A stretch of 64,000 bases of DNA from Sulfitobacter sp. 20_GPM-1509m (GTDB taxonomy: Bacteria > Pseudomonadota > Alphaproteobacteria > Rhodobacterales > Rhodobacteraceae), in the NCBI RefSeq assembly GCF_000620505.1, contig NZ_JIBC01000004.1, positions 372,001-436,000 on the forward strand. The letters are read 5' to 3'. The position numbers and the translations under genes are program-made. Shown piece by piece: positions 32,667 to 40,668 of this stretch; the stretch's first letter is position 1; each line of letters begins with the position of its first letter. The notes beneath the pieces are model-generated. The model saw nothing but the letters and a program-made list of their open reading frames with translations. It was not told the origin of the DNA and did no database searches.

Positions 32667-34688
32667 ATGACACCAGATGCCCCTCTGTCGAACACCTGGC
32701 ACAGCAAAGCCACCTTTTATCTGGCAGTGTTCGCAGGGGCCCTGGCACTGCTGAACCTGATCCTTGGCTGGGGCTTCGGTCTGGACTTCTTTCTGCGGGT
32801 CTGGTCCGAATATCCGGCGATGGTCCCCGGCACCGCAATTTCCCTGCTCTTCGGAAGTCTGGGCCTGATTGCCCTGCATAAAAGAAGCAATCCCTGGTTG
32901 GTGCGCCTGTTCAGCGTCGTGATCGCATCTGATGTCATTGCGAATTATCGGTTGCCCATTTTTCAGGTGATGCCCGACGGCATGTCAGTCGCCACGGCGA
33001 TGGCGTGCCTGCTGGTCGCGGTCTGCCTGTGGTCCCGAACGGTCAGGGGCTTGTCGACGCTTGCACGGCTTCTCCCGAAAACGGTGGGGCTGAGCATTAC
33101 GATGGTGCCGATCATCGGCTACCTCTACAACTCCGAAGCCTTGTTTGCGAACCCCGTCTACACGCTGATGGCGCTGCACACGGCCATTGGTTTCACATCT
33201 CTGTTCGTGGCATTTCTGATCAACGATGCAGAAGTTGGCTGGATGCGGATTCTGGCCGCCCCCGAGTTGGGCAGCCAGATGTTGCGCAAGCTGCTTCCGT
33301 TTCTGGTTTTGGTGCCGGTCGGGCTGACCGGACTGGCGCTGATTGCATCAAACCTGAACTACGTCTCGGCGGACCTGCGGGCGTCGGTTCTGGCCTATAC
33401 GATGATCCTGATGCTGGTCATTGCGGGCTTTTATTTCGCACATGTGATCAACAAGACCGAACAACGCGCAGCGCAGGCCGAAAAGCTGCAACGCGAAAGC
33501 GACCGCGCACGTCAGGTGGCCGAAGTGGCGCTGGAACGCGGCCAGAAGATCGAAGCCCTGGGCAAGCTGGTCGGTGGCGTCGCACATGACTTTAACAACA
33601 CCCTGTCCGTCGTTCTGGGCAACCTGCAATTGCTGCAGGCCGACCCTGACAAGTCCGCGCACCCTGTCTATCTGACCGAAGCCGTGGAAGCGGTGCAGAA
33701 CGCCGCAGAACTGACGCGGCAACTGCTGGCCTATGGGCGCAAGTCACGGCTGGAACCGGTGCCGACAAACCTGGACGATCTGGTTCGCAAGACCCTGAAC
33801 ATGTTCCAGCGTCTGTGCCCGGCCAACATCACCGTCTCGACGCGCCTGACGGCGAACGACCTGATTGTCGAGCTGGATCCGGTCAATTTCCAACAGGCAC
33901 TGCTGAACATCCTGATCAACGCCCGCGATGCCCAGCCGCAGGGTGGCAAAATCGTCATCAGCACGGATGCACAAGAGATGGGACGCGAACAGGTCGCTGG
34001 CTTTGGCGGGGCCGAGCAGCTGTTGTCAGGCACCTTTGTCAGCGTCAGCGTTGTCGACGCAGGTCCAGGCATGGCGGCACAGGAACTGTCCCGCGCAACC
34101 GAGCCGTTCTTTACCACCAAACCCGTGGGCGAAGGCACCGGGCTGGGCCTGTCGGTCGCCTCGGGGTTCTGCCGCCAGTCGGGCGGCGGGCTGACATTGA
34201 TCTCGGAGCCCGGCCATGGGCTGACGGCAAGGATGTTCTTCCCGCTTTCCCCCAGCAGCCCGAATGTCGCCACCGAAACCAAGCAGCAGCCCACCGAGGT
34301 CAAGCCATCGGCGCACCGCATCCTGCTGGTTGATGACGACGAAAAGGTCACCCGCGTCATGGCCCGCCAACTTCAGCTTGACGGCAACGAGGTTGAGGTC
34401 GCCCTGAGCGCCGCCGAAGCCCTCGAAATCATGAGCACCGGCCCCGCCCCCGATCTGGTGATCACGGATATGGTGATGCCCGGCGCGATGCAGGGCCATG
34501 CCCTGGCCAAGGAGATTCGCGCCCGTTTCCCCGGCACGCATGTGGTGCTGATGTCAGGCTATGATTCCATCCGGCAACGTCAGACCGACGGCACGGAATG
34601 GAACGAACCGTTCCTGCAGAAACCGATCAACTGGATCCTGCTGCGCGAAGTCGCGGCATCCGTGCTGTCGCAGACGCCAAAGGGATAG
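32667..34688 (+). CDS. Membrane hybrid sensor histidine kinase with receiver domain
   Basis: A 673-residue protein. Residues 1 to about 262 form an N-terminal membrane region of roughly seven or eight helices with no recognised periplasmic sensor. A short coiled linker (about 263-295) leads to the HisKA helix with H307 in GGVAHDFNN. The ATPase domain follows, with N418 in NILINARDA, DAGPGM and GTGLGLS. A C-terminal receiver has D556/D557, phosphoacceptor D601 in ITDMVMPG, S630 and K652. No response regulator gene is adjacent, so output runs through phosphotransfer to a distant partner. The signal is unknown. Confidence 0.9.
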   Translation: MTPDAPLSNTWHSKATFYLAVFAGALALLNLILGWGFGLDFFLRVWSEYPAMVPGTAISLLFGSLGLIALHKRSNPWLVRLFSVVIASDVIANYRLPIFQVMPDGMSVATAMACLLVAVCLWSRTVRGLSTLARLLPKTVGLSITMVPIIGYLYNSEALFANPVYTLMALHTAIGFTSLFVAFLINDAEVGWMRILAAPELGSQMLRKLLPFLVLVPVGLTGLALIASNLNYVSADLRASVLAYTMILMLVIAGFYFAHVINKTEQRAAQAEKLQRESDRARQVAEVALERGQKIEALGKLVGGVAHDFNNTLSVVLGNLQLLQADPDKSAHPVYLTEAVEAVQNAAELTRQLLAYGRKSRLEPVPTNLDDLVRKTLNMFQRLCPANITVSTRLTANDLIVELDPVNFQQALLNILINARDAQPQGGKIVISTDAQEMGREQVAGFGGAEQLLSGTFVSVSVVDAGPGMAAQELSRATEPFFTTKPVGEGTGLGLSVASGFCRQSGGGLTLISEPGHGLTARMFFPLSPSSPNVATETKQQPTEVKPSAHRILLVDDDEKVTRVMARQLQLDGNEVEVALSAAEALEIMSTGPAPDLVITDMVMPGAMQGHALAKEIRARFPGTHVVLMSGYDSIRQRQTDGTEWNEPFLQKPINWILLREVAASVLSQTPKG

Positions 34689-34748
34689 GGAAACCACACC
34701 GCTGGCTGTGCCGGGGGGCTGTGATCGCTGTTTGCTATCAGAGTGAAG

Positions 34749-34823
34749 TGGCTGGGATGGTAGGATTCGAACCTACGGTACACTGTACCAAAAACAGTTG
34801 CCTTACCACTTGGCTACATCCCA
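34749..34823 (-). tRNA. tRNA-Gln (anticodon TTG)
   Basis: Read on the minus strand, 75 bases fold as a cloverleaf: acceptor stem TGGGATG/CATCCCA, the D arm with AGCCAAGTGGTAAGGC, anticodon stem ACTGT/ACAGT with loop TTTTGGT (anticodon TTG), the T arm GGTTCGAATCC, then discriminator G and an encoded CCA. This decodes glutamine CAA and probably CAG by wobble. No intron is present. Confidence 0.97.
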
Positions 34824-34834
34824 ACGTGTCGCGC

Positions 34835-34863
34835 TAATTAATGCCCACTTGCCGGAGGCGCAA
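34835..34863 (-). promoter_or_regulatory. Candidate promoter of tRNA-Gln
   Basis: On the minus strand a -35 TTGCGC (34858-34863) is separated by exactly 17 bp from a -10 TAATTA (34835-34840). Transcription would begin a few bases before the tRNA 5' end at 34823. Confidence 0.5.
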
Positions 34864-34894
34864 GCCCAAAATCCGGCAAATCGTGCGCGAGGCG

Positions 34895-36211
34895 TTATTC
34901 TTCTTCGCCCTCCCGCGTCAACAGGTCCTTGTCCGCGCGTTCTGCGCGCTCCTGGTCGACAATCTTCTCCAATGCTTCGTTCTGCGTCGACTGCACGTCC
35001 TCTGTTTCGACCTCTCGGATGACGACGGCGGGTTTCGCCGGTGCCGCGGGCTTGTCACTGGATGAGACCACGCGGAACGTCGGCTCGGGCATTTCGATTC
35101 CCGCCGAGTCGAAGGCGATCAGCACGTGCCGGATGGCCTCGCCCCGCGCCAGCGCAAAGCCGGTTTCGTGCTGGTCGATCCAGCCCGTCACGCGAATGCC
35201 GATGGTGCTGTCACCAATCGTCTCGATCCAGATCGCGGGCGCCGGTGTGGCCAGCACAAAGGGCAGCTTGTTGATCGTCTCCAGCGCCAGCGCCTTGGCC
35301 GCCGCCAGATCCGAGGCGGGGGCCACACCCACGTCAAAGGTAAAGCGACGCTCGGTGTTGCGGGTGTAGTTGATGATCCGGCTTTTGAAGACCATCGAGT
35401 TGGGAATGCGAATCTGGTTGCCGTCAAAGCTGAGCAAGATCGTCGCGCGGCTGGTCAGGCTGATGACCTTGCCCACGTCGCCTTCGATCTCGACCGTGTC
35501 ATTGGGGCGGAACGGCTGGCGGAACGACAGCATGATCGAGGCGATAAAGTTCTCGACCGTGTCGCGGACCGCAAAACCGATGGCCAGACCGACGATCCCC
35601 GCAGCGCCCAGAATGGTGCCCAACAGCGCCGTGGCGTTCAGGATGTCCAGCGCGATCACGATGCCCGCCACCACAAAGACCAACCGCACAATCTGGCGGT
35701 AGATGTCGGCGATAAACGCGTTCGGCGCGATCCGGTCCCACGGATACTTCGCCCGCGCCAGCACCACCCCCGCAAGCACCACCAGCACAAAGGCCAGCAG
35801 CGCCACGCCCAACAGCGGCACCATCGCCACGGCCTGCATCAGCCGCGTCTTGAACCGCTCGTAGGCCGGGTTCAGCCGCTCGACCACATCCGTCGTTTCC
35901 GTCACTTCGTTCTTGATCGCCACGACGCCCTGAACGCGGCCGACCAGTTCGTTCAGTTGGTCCGAGGCTGCGGAATCCAGCGTCGTGCCGCGCAGGGTCA
36001 CAATCCCCGAAGTCACCGTGACCGTGACGTTTCCATAGCCATCCAGTTCGGACATGATGTCCCGAATGCGCACCGCGATGGCGGCATCCTGCTGGGCGCT
36101 GTCCTCGACGGTAATCGCACCCTGCGGCTGCCCTGCGGTTTCGGCGTGGACCGGTGCGCACAGCGCCATCGCCAGCGTCAGGGCGGCCAGCAGGCGGCGC
36201 AGCAAGCTCAT
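34895..36211 (-). CDS. Mechanosensitive channel (MscS family) with N-terminal BON domain
   Basis: A 438-residue protein with a signal peptide (about 1-23), a periplasmic BON domain (about 38-110: VRIRDIMSELDGYGNVTVTV to VVAIKNEV), then three membrane helices (about 128-150, 168-190, 195-222), the last being the pore helix AAGIVGLAIGFAVRDTVENF. The cytoplasmic MscS beta domain has RPFRPNDTVEIEGD, and a charged tail follows. It should release solutes on hypo-osmotic shock. BON domains bind phospholipid or peptidoglycan, which may couple the channel to the envelope. Its stop is before the tRNA-Gln gene. Its upstream neighbour is a quinone oxidoreductase gene whose stop overlaps its start (ATGA). 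Confidence 0.9.
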   Translation of the reverse strand: MSLLRRLLAALTLAMALCAPVHAETAGQPQGAITVEDSAQQDAAIAVRIRDIMSELDGYGNVTVTVTSGIVTLRGTTLDSAASDQLNELVGRVQGVVAIKNEVTETTDVVERLNPAYERFKTRLMQAVAMVPLLGVALLAFVLVVLAGVVLARAKYPWDRIAPNAFIADIYRQIVRLVFVVAGIVIALDILNATALLGTILGAAGIVGLAIGFAVRDTVENFIASIMLSFRQPFRPNDTVEIEGDVGKVISLTSRATILLSFDGNQIRIPNSMVFKSRIINYTRNTERRFTFDVGVAPASDLAAAKALALETINKLPFVLATPAPAIWIETIGDSTIGIRVTGWIDQHETGFALARGEAIRHVLIAFDSAGIEMPEPTFRVVSSSDKPAAPAKPAVVIREVETEDVQSTQNEALEKIVDQERAERADKDLLTREGEEE

Positions 36212-37200
36212 TGGCCCATCTCCACCAGCACCGCGCCGTGACGCCCGCCCTGTTCCACCGCTTCGTGGGCTGCGGCGGTGTCAGACAGGGCAAAGACCTG
36301 CGCAACAGGAATGTCCAGCGCCCCCTCCGCCAAAGCCACATGCAGGCGGTTGATGACCTTTTGGCGTTCGGCCAGCGGCAACAGATAGATCAGGATCGCA
36401 TCGACCGTGGCCGCCTTGAACATCAGTTCCAGGAAGTTGAAGTCGGCCTTGGGCTGGGCCGCCGATCCATAGGCCGCGATCGTGCCGTTCTGGGCCACAA
36501 CCGCAATGTCCGTGCCGATGTTGACGCCGAATTCCGGCTCGATGATCCGGTCCACCAGCTTGCCATTGTTCGCCGCCAGAATCCTGTCGGCCAGATCCGG
36601 CGCGGTAAAGTCGATCACCTCGGCAGCCCCCGCAGCCCGGGCATGGTCCGCCCCTGCCCCGCGCGCGGTGGCGATCACATGCGCGCCGCCCCAATGCGCC
36701 AGCTTCACCGCCAGCAACCCAACGGTGCCCGCCCCGCCCTGCACCAGCACGGTCTTGCCGCGCACGTCACCGCCGCCAAAGACCGCATGGCAAGCCGTCA
36801 GCCCCGGAATGCCAAGGCTGGCACCGGTCTGCATGTCCACGCCTTCGGGCAGTTCAACCGCCTGATCCGACGGCACCGCAATCTGTTCGGCGCAGGTGCC
36901 AAAGGCGCGTTGCCACTGACCGTTCCAGATCCACACCCGCTGCCCGATGCGCGCAGGGTCCACCCCCGCGCCCACGGCTGAAATCGTCCCCGTCCCGTCG
37001 CTGTGCGGAATGATCTGGGGAAACGGTGGCTTGGTCACCCCCGGACGGGTGCCGCCGCGCGCCTTGACGTCAGAGGGGTTCACACCGGAAAAAGCCATCT
37101 CGACCAGAACCTCGCCCGCCGCCGGTGCGGGGGTGGGCATATCGGTCAAGCTCAGGACCTGGGCCGCCGGGCCAAAGCGGTCGTATACAATCGCGCGCAT
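36208..37200 (-). CDS. Zinc-independent NADPH:quinone oxidoreductase (MDR superfamily)
   Basis: A 330-residue medium-chain dehydrogenase/reductase. The N-terminal GroES-like domain has FSGVNPSDVKARGG, without the cysteine/histidine zinc ligands of alcohol dehydrogenases. The Rossmann motif is VLVQGGAGTVGLLAV (about 145-160). Quinone oxidoreductases of this type reduce quinones or enones with NADPH. The start is the ATG at 37200, where the MRAIVYDRFGP family start begins, rather than an upstream in-frame codon at 37230. Its stop overlaps the start of the MscS gene. Confidence 0.88.
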   Translation of the reverse strand: MRAIVYDRFGPAAQVLSLTDMPTPAPAAGEVLVEMAFSGVNPSDVKARGGTRPGVTKPPFPQIIPHSDGTGTISAVGAGVDPARIGQRVWIWNGQWQRAFGTCAEQIAVPSDQAVELPEGVDMQTGASLGIPGLTACHAVFGGGDVRGKTVLVQGGAGTVGLLAVKLAHWGGAHVIATARGAGADHARAAGAAEVIDFTAPDLADRILAANNGKLVDRIIEPEFGVNIGTDIAVVAQNGTIAAYGSAAQPKADFNFLELMFKAATVDAILIYLLPLAERQKVINRLHVALAEGALDIPVAQVFALSDTAAAHEAVEQGGRHGAVLVEMGQ

Positions 37201-37294
37201 CAATTTGATTCCCTTTAATCTCTGGTCCACAGACTACCTGCGCCGCGCCGAATTGCCAGCACCGCGCAGCCTCTGCCTGCACCGGCAAGGGACG

Positions 37295-38008
37295 TTACGG
37301 CGTGCCGCCGAAAAACCGCGTCGCCCATGCGGCGAAGACCTCGCCATCAGATGACATGCCCGCCCGCGCCTCGGCCACTTCGACCTCGGTGGCAGAGAGG
37401 ACATGTTTGGTGGCCTCCAATATCCCCGCCATGAAACGATCGGTGAACTCGGGGTGCCCTTGGGTCGTGATGATGTGATCCCCCTTGGCAAAGCCCGCGT
37501 TGACGCAACCGGGCGATTCCGCGATGCGCCGACAGCCCTCGGGCAGCACCGTCACCGTGTCGTGGTGGAAACTGTGCAGGTTCACATCCTCTTGCGCGGG
37601 CTGCATCCAGTCGAAATGTTCCAGAAATGTGTGCGTCTCGACCCCGATATTCCAGTCGGACTGCTCCACCGTCCCGCCCAGCGCTGCGGCAATTGCCTGA
37701 TGCCCAAAGCACACGCCCAACAGCGGCTTGGCCGCCGCATCGGCGCGACGGATAAAATCGTAAAGCGGATCGAGAAAGGCCAGTTCGTGCAATATCGATT
37801 CCGGGCTGCCGGTGATCAGATAGGCATCCTGTTCGTCCACGTCCTGCGGCACCTCGCCGCCGACCGTCATGTAAACACGGTAATCGAACCGCTGCTCCTG
37901 CGCGTCAAAGAGGTCACGAAAGCGGTGCGCATCATCGGGAAAGGCATCGCCCACTTCGACGCTGCGGTCGTGATTGACCTGAAGAATACCCAGTTTCAGC
38001 CGTTTCAT
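37295..38008 (-). CDS. Class I glutamine amidotransferase-like protein
   Basis: A 237-residue stand-alone class I GATase. The nucleophile is C100 in LGVCFGHQ, and the histidine and glutamate of the triad are H185 and E187 in TTQGHPEF. It resembles GMP synthase-like amidotransferases that cleave gamma-glutamyl bonds rather than a biosynthetic subunit, since no synthase partner gene is adjacent. It may act in catabolism of gamma-glutamyl compounds, which is uncertain. It stands alone on the minus strand, 94 bp upstream of the quinone oxidoreductase gene. Confidence 0.88.
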   Translation of the reverse strand: MKRLKLGILQVNHDRSVEVGDAFPDDAHRFRDLFDAQEQRFDYRVYMTVGGEVPQDVDEQDAYLITGSPESILHELAFLDPLYDFIRRADAAAKPLLGVCFGHQAIAAALGGTVEQSDWNIGVETHTFLEHFDWMQPAQEDVNLHSFHHDTVTVLPEGCRRIAESPGCVNAGFAKGDHIITTQGHPEFTDRFMAGILEATKHVLSATEVEVAEARAGMSSDGEVFAAWATRFFGGTP

Positions 38009-38142
38009 GTTGCCCCCTTTCGGATCTTCTCAGCCAGATGTAGGCGTCAGACCCGCGCGGGCAATTCGAGGTGTCTCTATTGCACCTTCCATGCGAGCGG
38101 CGCAGCCTGTTCCCCGCTGCACCCGGGGATCGCTTTATCGGC

Positions 38143-38583
38143 CTACTGCACCCCGTCACGGTCCGCCAGATCCCCCAACAGATCCAGCAAGGCCTCGTAC
38201 CGGTCCTCCCCAAGGTGCGCGCGCCAGCCTTCGGCGATTTCAGCGGCACGTGTCGCGTTGGCCGCAATCAGCGCCACGCCCGTGTCGGTGATCGCCACCT
38301 CTTGCCTGCGGCGGTCGTGCTCCCCCTGCACCTGCGTCACCAATCCCTTGGCTACCATCCCCTTGATGATACGTGTCAGTGACGGCTGCAGCAGGGCCGC
38401 GCGCTGCGCCAGCGTGCTGGCATCCAGCGCCCCCGCCTCCTCCAGCACCCGCAGCACGCGCCACTGCTGCTCGGTCACGCCGGACGCACCCAGCATTTCG
38501 CGGATCGGCCCCATCACGGCCTCGCGGGCGTGCATCAAGGCGATGGGCAGTGAACGGCTGGTACTGACAAGCTTGGGGGCCAT
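38143..38583 (-). CDS. hpaR: HpaR, MarR-type repressor of the homoprotocatechuate operon
   Basis: A 146-residue MarR regulator with helix-turn-helix GVTEQQWRVLRVLEEAG, LDASTLAQRAALLQPSLTRIIKGMVAKGLV and the wing DRRRQEVAITD. This matches HpaR proteins, which repress 4-hydroxyphenylacetate/homoprotocatechuate genes and are relieved by the aromatic acid. It diverges from hpaF, and the intergenic region contains a perfect 13-bp inverted repeat that almost certainly is its operator. A much longer open frame continues upstream on the same strand but runs antisense to hpaF and hpaE. The ATG at 38583 is therefore used. Confidence 0.9.
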   Translation of the reverse strand: MAPKLVSTSRSLPIALMHAREAVMGPIREMLGASGVTEQQWRVLRVLEEAGALDASTLAQRAALLQPSLTRIIKGMVAKGLVTQVQGEHDRRRQEVAITDTGVALIAANATRAAEIAEGWRAHLGEDRYEALLDLLGDLADRDGVQ

Positions 38584-38612
38584 AAAATCGAATCCTTGAC
38601 GTGGCGGCGTCC

Positions 38613-38651
38613 ATTTACTTAACATGACAATAATTGCGATGTTAAGTAAAT
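38613..38651. promoter_or_regulatory. HpaR operator: perfect 13-bp inverted repeat
   Basis: ATTTACTTAACAT (38613-38625) is repeated exactly inverted at 38639-38651 with a 13-bp spacer. It lies midway between the divergent hpaR and hpaF starts. The dyad should bind a MarR dimer or pair of dimers and repress both genes. Confidence 0.85.
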
Positions 38652-38667
38652 CCTGCGAAAGCGTGAA

Positions 38668-39045
38668 ATGCCGCACCTGACAATCGACTATTCGCCCAAT
38701 CTGGAGGCAGCGGTGGACATACCCGCGCTGTGCGACCACATCCGCCGCGCGGCCATCGACACCGGCGTGTTTCCGATGGCAGGCATCCGCGTGCGCGCCT
38801 TTGCCGCCACGCACGTCAGCATCGCAGACGGTGACGCCAAACACGGCTATATCGACATCTCTGTGCGCCTGCGCAAAGGGCGCACCACCGCCGCCAAACA
38901 GGCCGCCACACAGGCGGTGTTTCAGGCGGCTTGCGACTTTCTTGCGCCGGTCATGGCACAACGCTCCATCGCCCTGTCGATGGAAATGCGCGACATCGAC
39001 CCCGAGCTTTCGCCCAAATCCGGCACAATCCGCGATCACCTGTAA
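38668..39045 (+). CDS. hpaF: 5-carboxymethyl-2-hydroxymuconate delta-isomerase
   Basis: A 125-residue tautomerase-superfamily enzyme. After removal of Met the N-terminal proline is the catalytic base (MPHLTIDYS). The later HGYIDISVRLRKGRT segment is typical of CHMI. It isomerises 5-carboxymethyl-2-hydroxymuconate to 5-oxo-pent-3-ene-1,2,5-tricarboxylate in the cytosol. It is the first gene of a six-gene operon (hpaF-E-D-decarboxylase-G-H), a different order from that of E. coli. Confidence 0.92.
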   Translation: MPHLTIDYSPNLEAAVDIPALCDHIRRAAIDTGVFPMAGIRVRAFAATHVSIADGDAKHGYIDISVRLRKGRTTAAKQAATQAVFQAACDFLAPVMAQRSIALSMEMRDIDPELSPKSGTIRDHL

Positions 39046-39056
39046 AGGATCACACC

Positions 39057-40568
39057 ATGTCAGACCTCGACACAAATCTGGCCAAGCTGCACCGTCACCT
39101 GATCCGCTATGCCGACACCGGCATCCTGAACCAGATCGACGGACAGCCTGTGCCCGCGCAGTCCGGTGCATGGTTCGACACCCACAGCCCCGTCGATGAA
39201 AGCCATATCGCCCGTGTCGCCCGAAGTGGTGCCGCAGATATCGACGCCGCCGCCCGCGCGGCCGCCGATGCCTTCCCCGCATGGCGCGATATGGACGGCA
39301 CCGCACGCAAGAAGATCCTGCACGCCATCGCCGACGGCATCGTCGCACGGGCCGAGGAAATCGCCCTGTGCGAATGCTGGGACACCGGACAGGCCCTGCG
39401 TTTCATGTCCAAGGCCGCCCTGCGCGGGGCCGAAAATTTCCGTTTCTTCGCCGACCGCGCACCCGGCGCCCGTGACGGGCAAATGTTGCCGTCGGCCACG
39501 CTGATGAACGTCACCACCCGCACGCCACTGGGGCCGGTGGGGATCATCACGCCGTGGAACACGCCCTTTATGCTGTCCACCTGGAAAATCGCACCGGCCT
39601 TGGCCGCAGGCTGCACAATCGTCCACAAGCCCGCCGAATTTTCGCCACTGACCGCCCGCATCCTGATGGAAATCGCCGAAGAGGCGGGCCTGCCGCCGGG
39701 CGTGTGGAATCTGGTCAACGGTTTGGGCGAGGAAGCTGGCAAAGCCCTGACCGAACACCCAGCGATCAAGGCCATCGCCTTTGTCGGCGAAAGCAAAACC
39801 GGCTCGATGATCATGAAACAAGGGGCCGATACCCTGAAACGCGTGCACTTCGAGCTGGGCGGCAAGAACCCCGTCATCGTCTTTGACGACGCCGATCTGG
39901 ACCGCGCGCTGGATGCGGCGATCTTCATGATCTACTCGCTGAACGGTGAACGCTGCACATCCTCTTCGCGCCTGCTGGTGCAGGACAGCATCGCCGACCA
40001 GTTCGAGGAAAAGCTGGCCGCGCGTGTGGGCAACATCACCGTGGGCCACCCGCTGGACCCCAAGACCGAAGTCGGCCCGCTGATCCACAAGGTGCACTTT
40101 GACAAGGTCACATCCTACTTCGACATCGCCCGCCAGAACGGCGCCACCATCGCCGCAGGGGGCACGGTGCCCGAAGGAGCGGGCCACTACGTCAACCCGA
40201 CCCTGTTCACCCACGCCACCAACGACATGACCGTCGCCCAAGAGGAAATCTTTGGCCCCGTGCTGACCTCAATCCGGTTCAAAGGCGAAGCCCAGGCCAT
40301 CGCCCTTGCCAATGACACCCAATACGGGCTGACCGCTTATGTCTGGACCAACGACATCACCCGCGCCATGCGCACCACCGCCGCCATCGAAGCTGGGATG
40401 ATCTGGGTGAACTCGGAAAACGTCCGCCACCTGCCGACCCCCTTCGGCGGGGTCAAGGCATCGGGCATCGGGCGCGACGGCGGCGACTGGTCGTTCGACT
40501 TCTACATGGAAACCAAACACGTGGGCTTTGCCACCGGCCACCACGCCATCCCGCGCTTGGGTGCCTGA
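39057..40568 (+). CDS. hpaE: 5-carboxymethyl-2-hydroxymuconate semialdehyde dehydrogenase
   Basis: A 503-residue NAD-dependent aldehyde dehydrogenase that oxidises the ring-cleavage product of homoprotocatechuate. The oxyanion asparagine N168 is in PWNTP, the base E266 in FELGGK, and the nucleophile C300 in NGERCTSSS, followed by the C-terminal TPFGGVKASG segment. The ATG at 39057 follows an AAAGGATC site 11 bp after hpaF; the open frame reaches further upstream but inside hpaF. The length and motifs fit HpaE among ALDHs, supported by its neighbours. Confidence 0.93.
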   Translation: MSDLDTNLAKLHRHLIRYADTGILNQIDGQPVPAQSGAWFDTHSPVDESHIARVARSGAADIDAAARAAADAFPAWRDMDGTARKKILHAIADGIVARAEEIALCECWDTGQALRFMSKAALRGAENFRFFADRAPGARDGQMLPSATLMNVTTRTPLGPVGIITPWNTPFMLSTWKIAPALAAGCTIVHKPAEFSPLTARILMEIAEEAGLPPGVWNLVNGLGEEAGKALTEHPAIKAIAFVGESKTGSMIMKQGADTLKRVHFELGGKNPVIVFDDADLDRALDAAIFMIYSLNGERCTSSSRLLVQDSIADQFEEKLAARVGNITVGHPLDPKTEVGPLIHKVHFDKVTSYFDIARQNGATIAAGGTVPEGAGHYVNPTLFTHATNDMTVAQEEIFGPVLTSIRFKGEAQAIALANDTQYGLTAYVWTNDITRAMRTTAAIEAGMIWVNSENVRHLPTPFGGVKASGIGRDGGDWSFDFYMETKHVGFATGHHAIPRLGA

Positions 40569-40601
40569 TCCTTCTCTGGTCTGATAAATCCAAGAGAGTT
40601 C

Positions 40602-40617
40602 GAGGGACGCGTCCCTC
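40602..40617. repeat. Perfect 16-bp palindrome between hpaE and hpaD
   Basis: GAGGGACGCGTCCCTC lies in the 100-bp gap between hpaE and hpaD. As RNA it cannot form a standard hairpin without losing central pairs, but an inverted repeat TCTCT/AGAGA also precedes it. It may be an RNA processing site or a distant relative of the dispersed element at 8683 and 55647. Confidence 0.4.
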
Positions 40618-40668
40618 ATCCAAACAAAACAACGCGCCGCCCGGCGCACCGCCGCACAGGAGCCTATC

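Noticed and set aside
34749-34823. tRNA-Gln as an integration hotspot with adjacent island
   Set aside because: I see no integrase gene or partial tRNA duplicate beside it; flanking genes look like ordinary chromosomal genes.
38584-39348. Upstream extension of the hpaR frame to about 400 codons
   Set aside because: The extension is antisense to hpaF and hpaE and crosses the operator region. The HpaR family start at 38583 fits the usual length.
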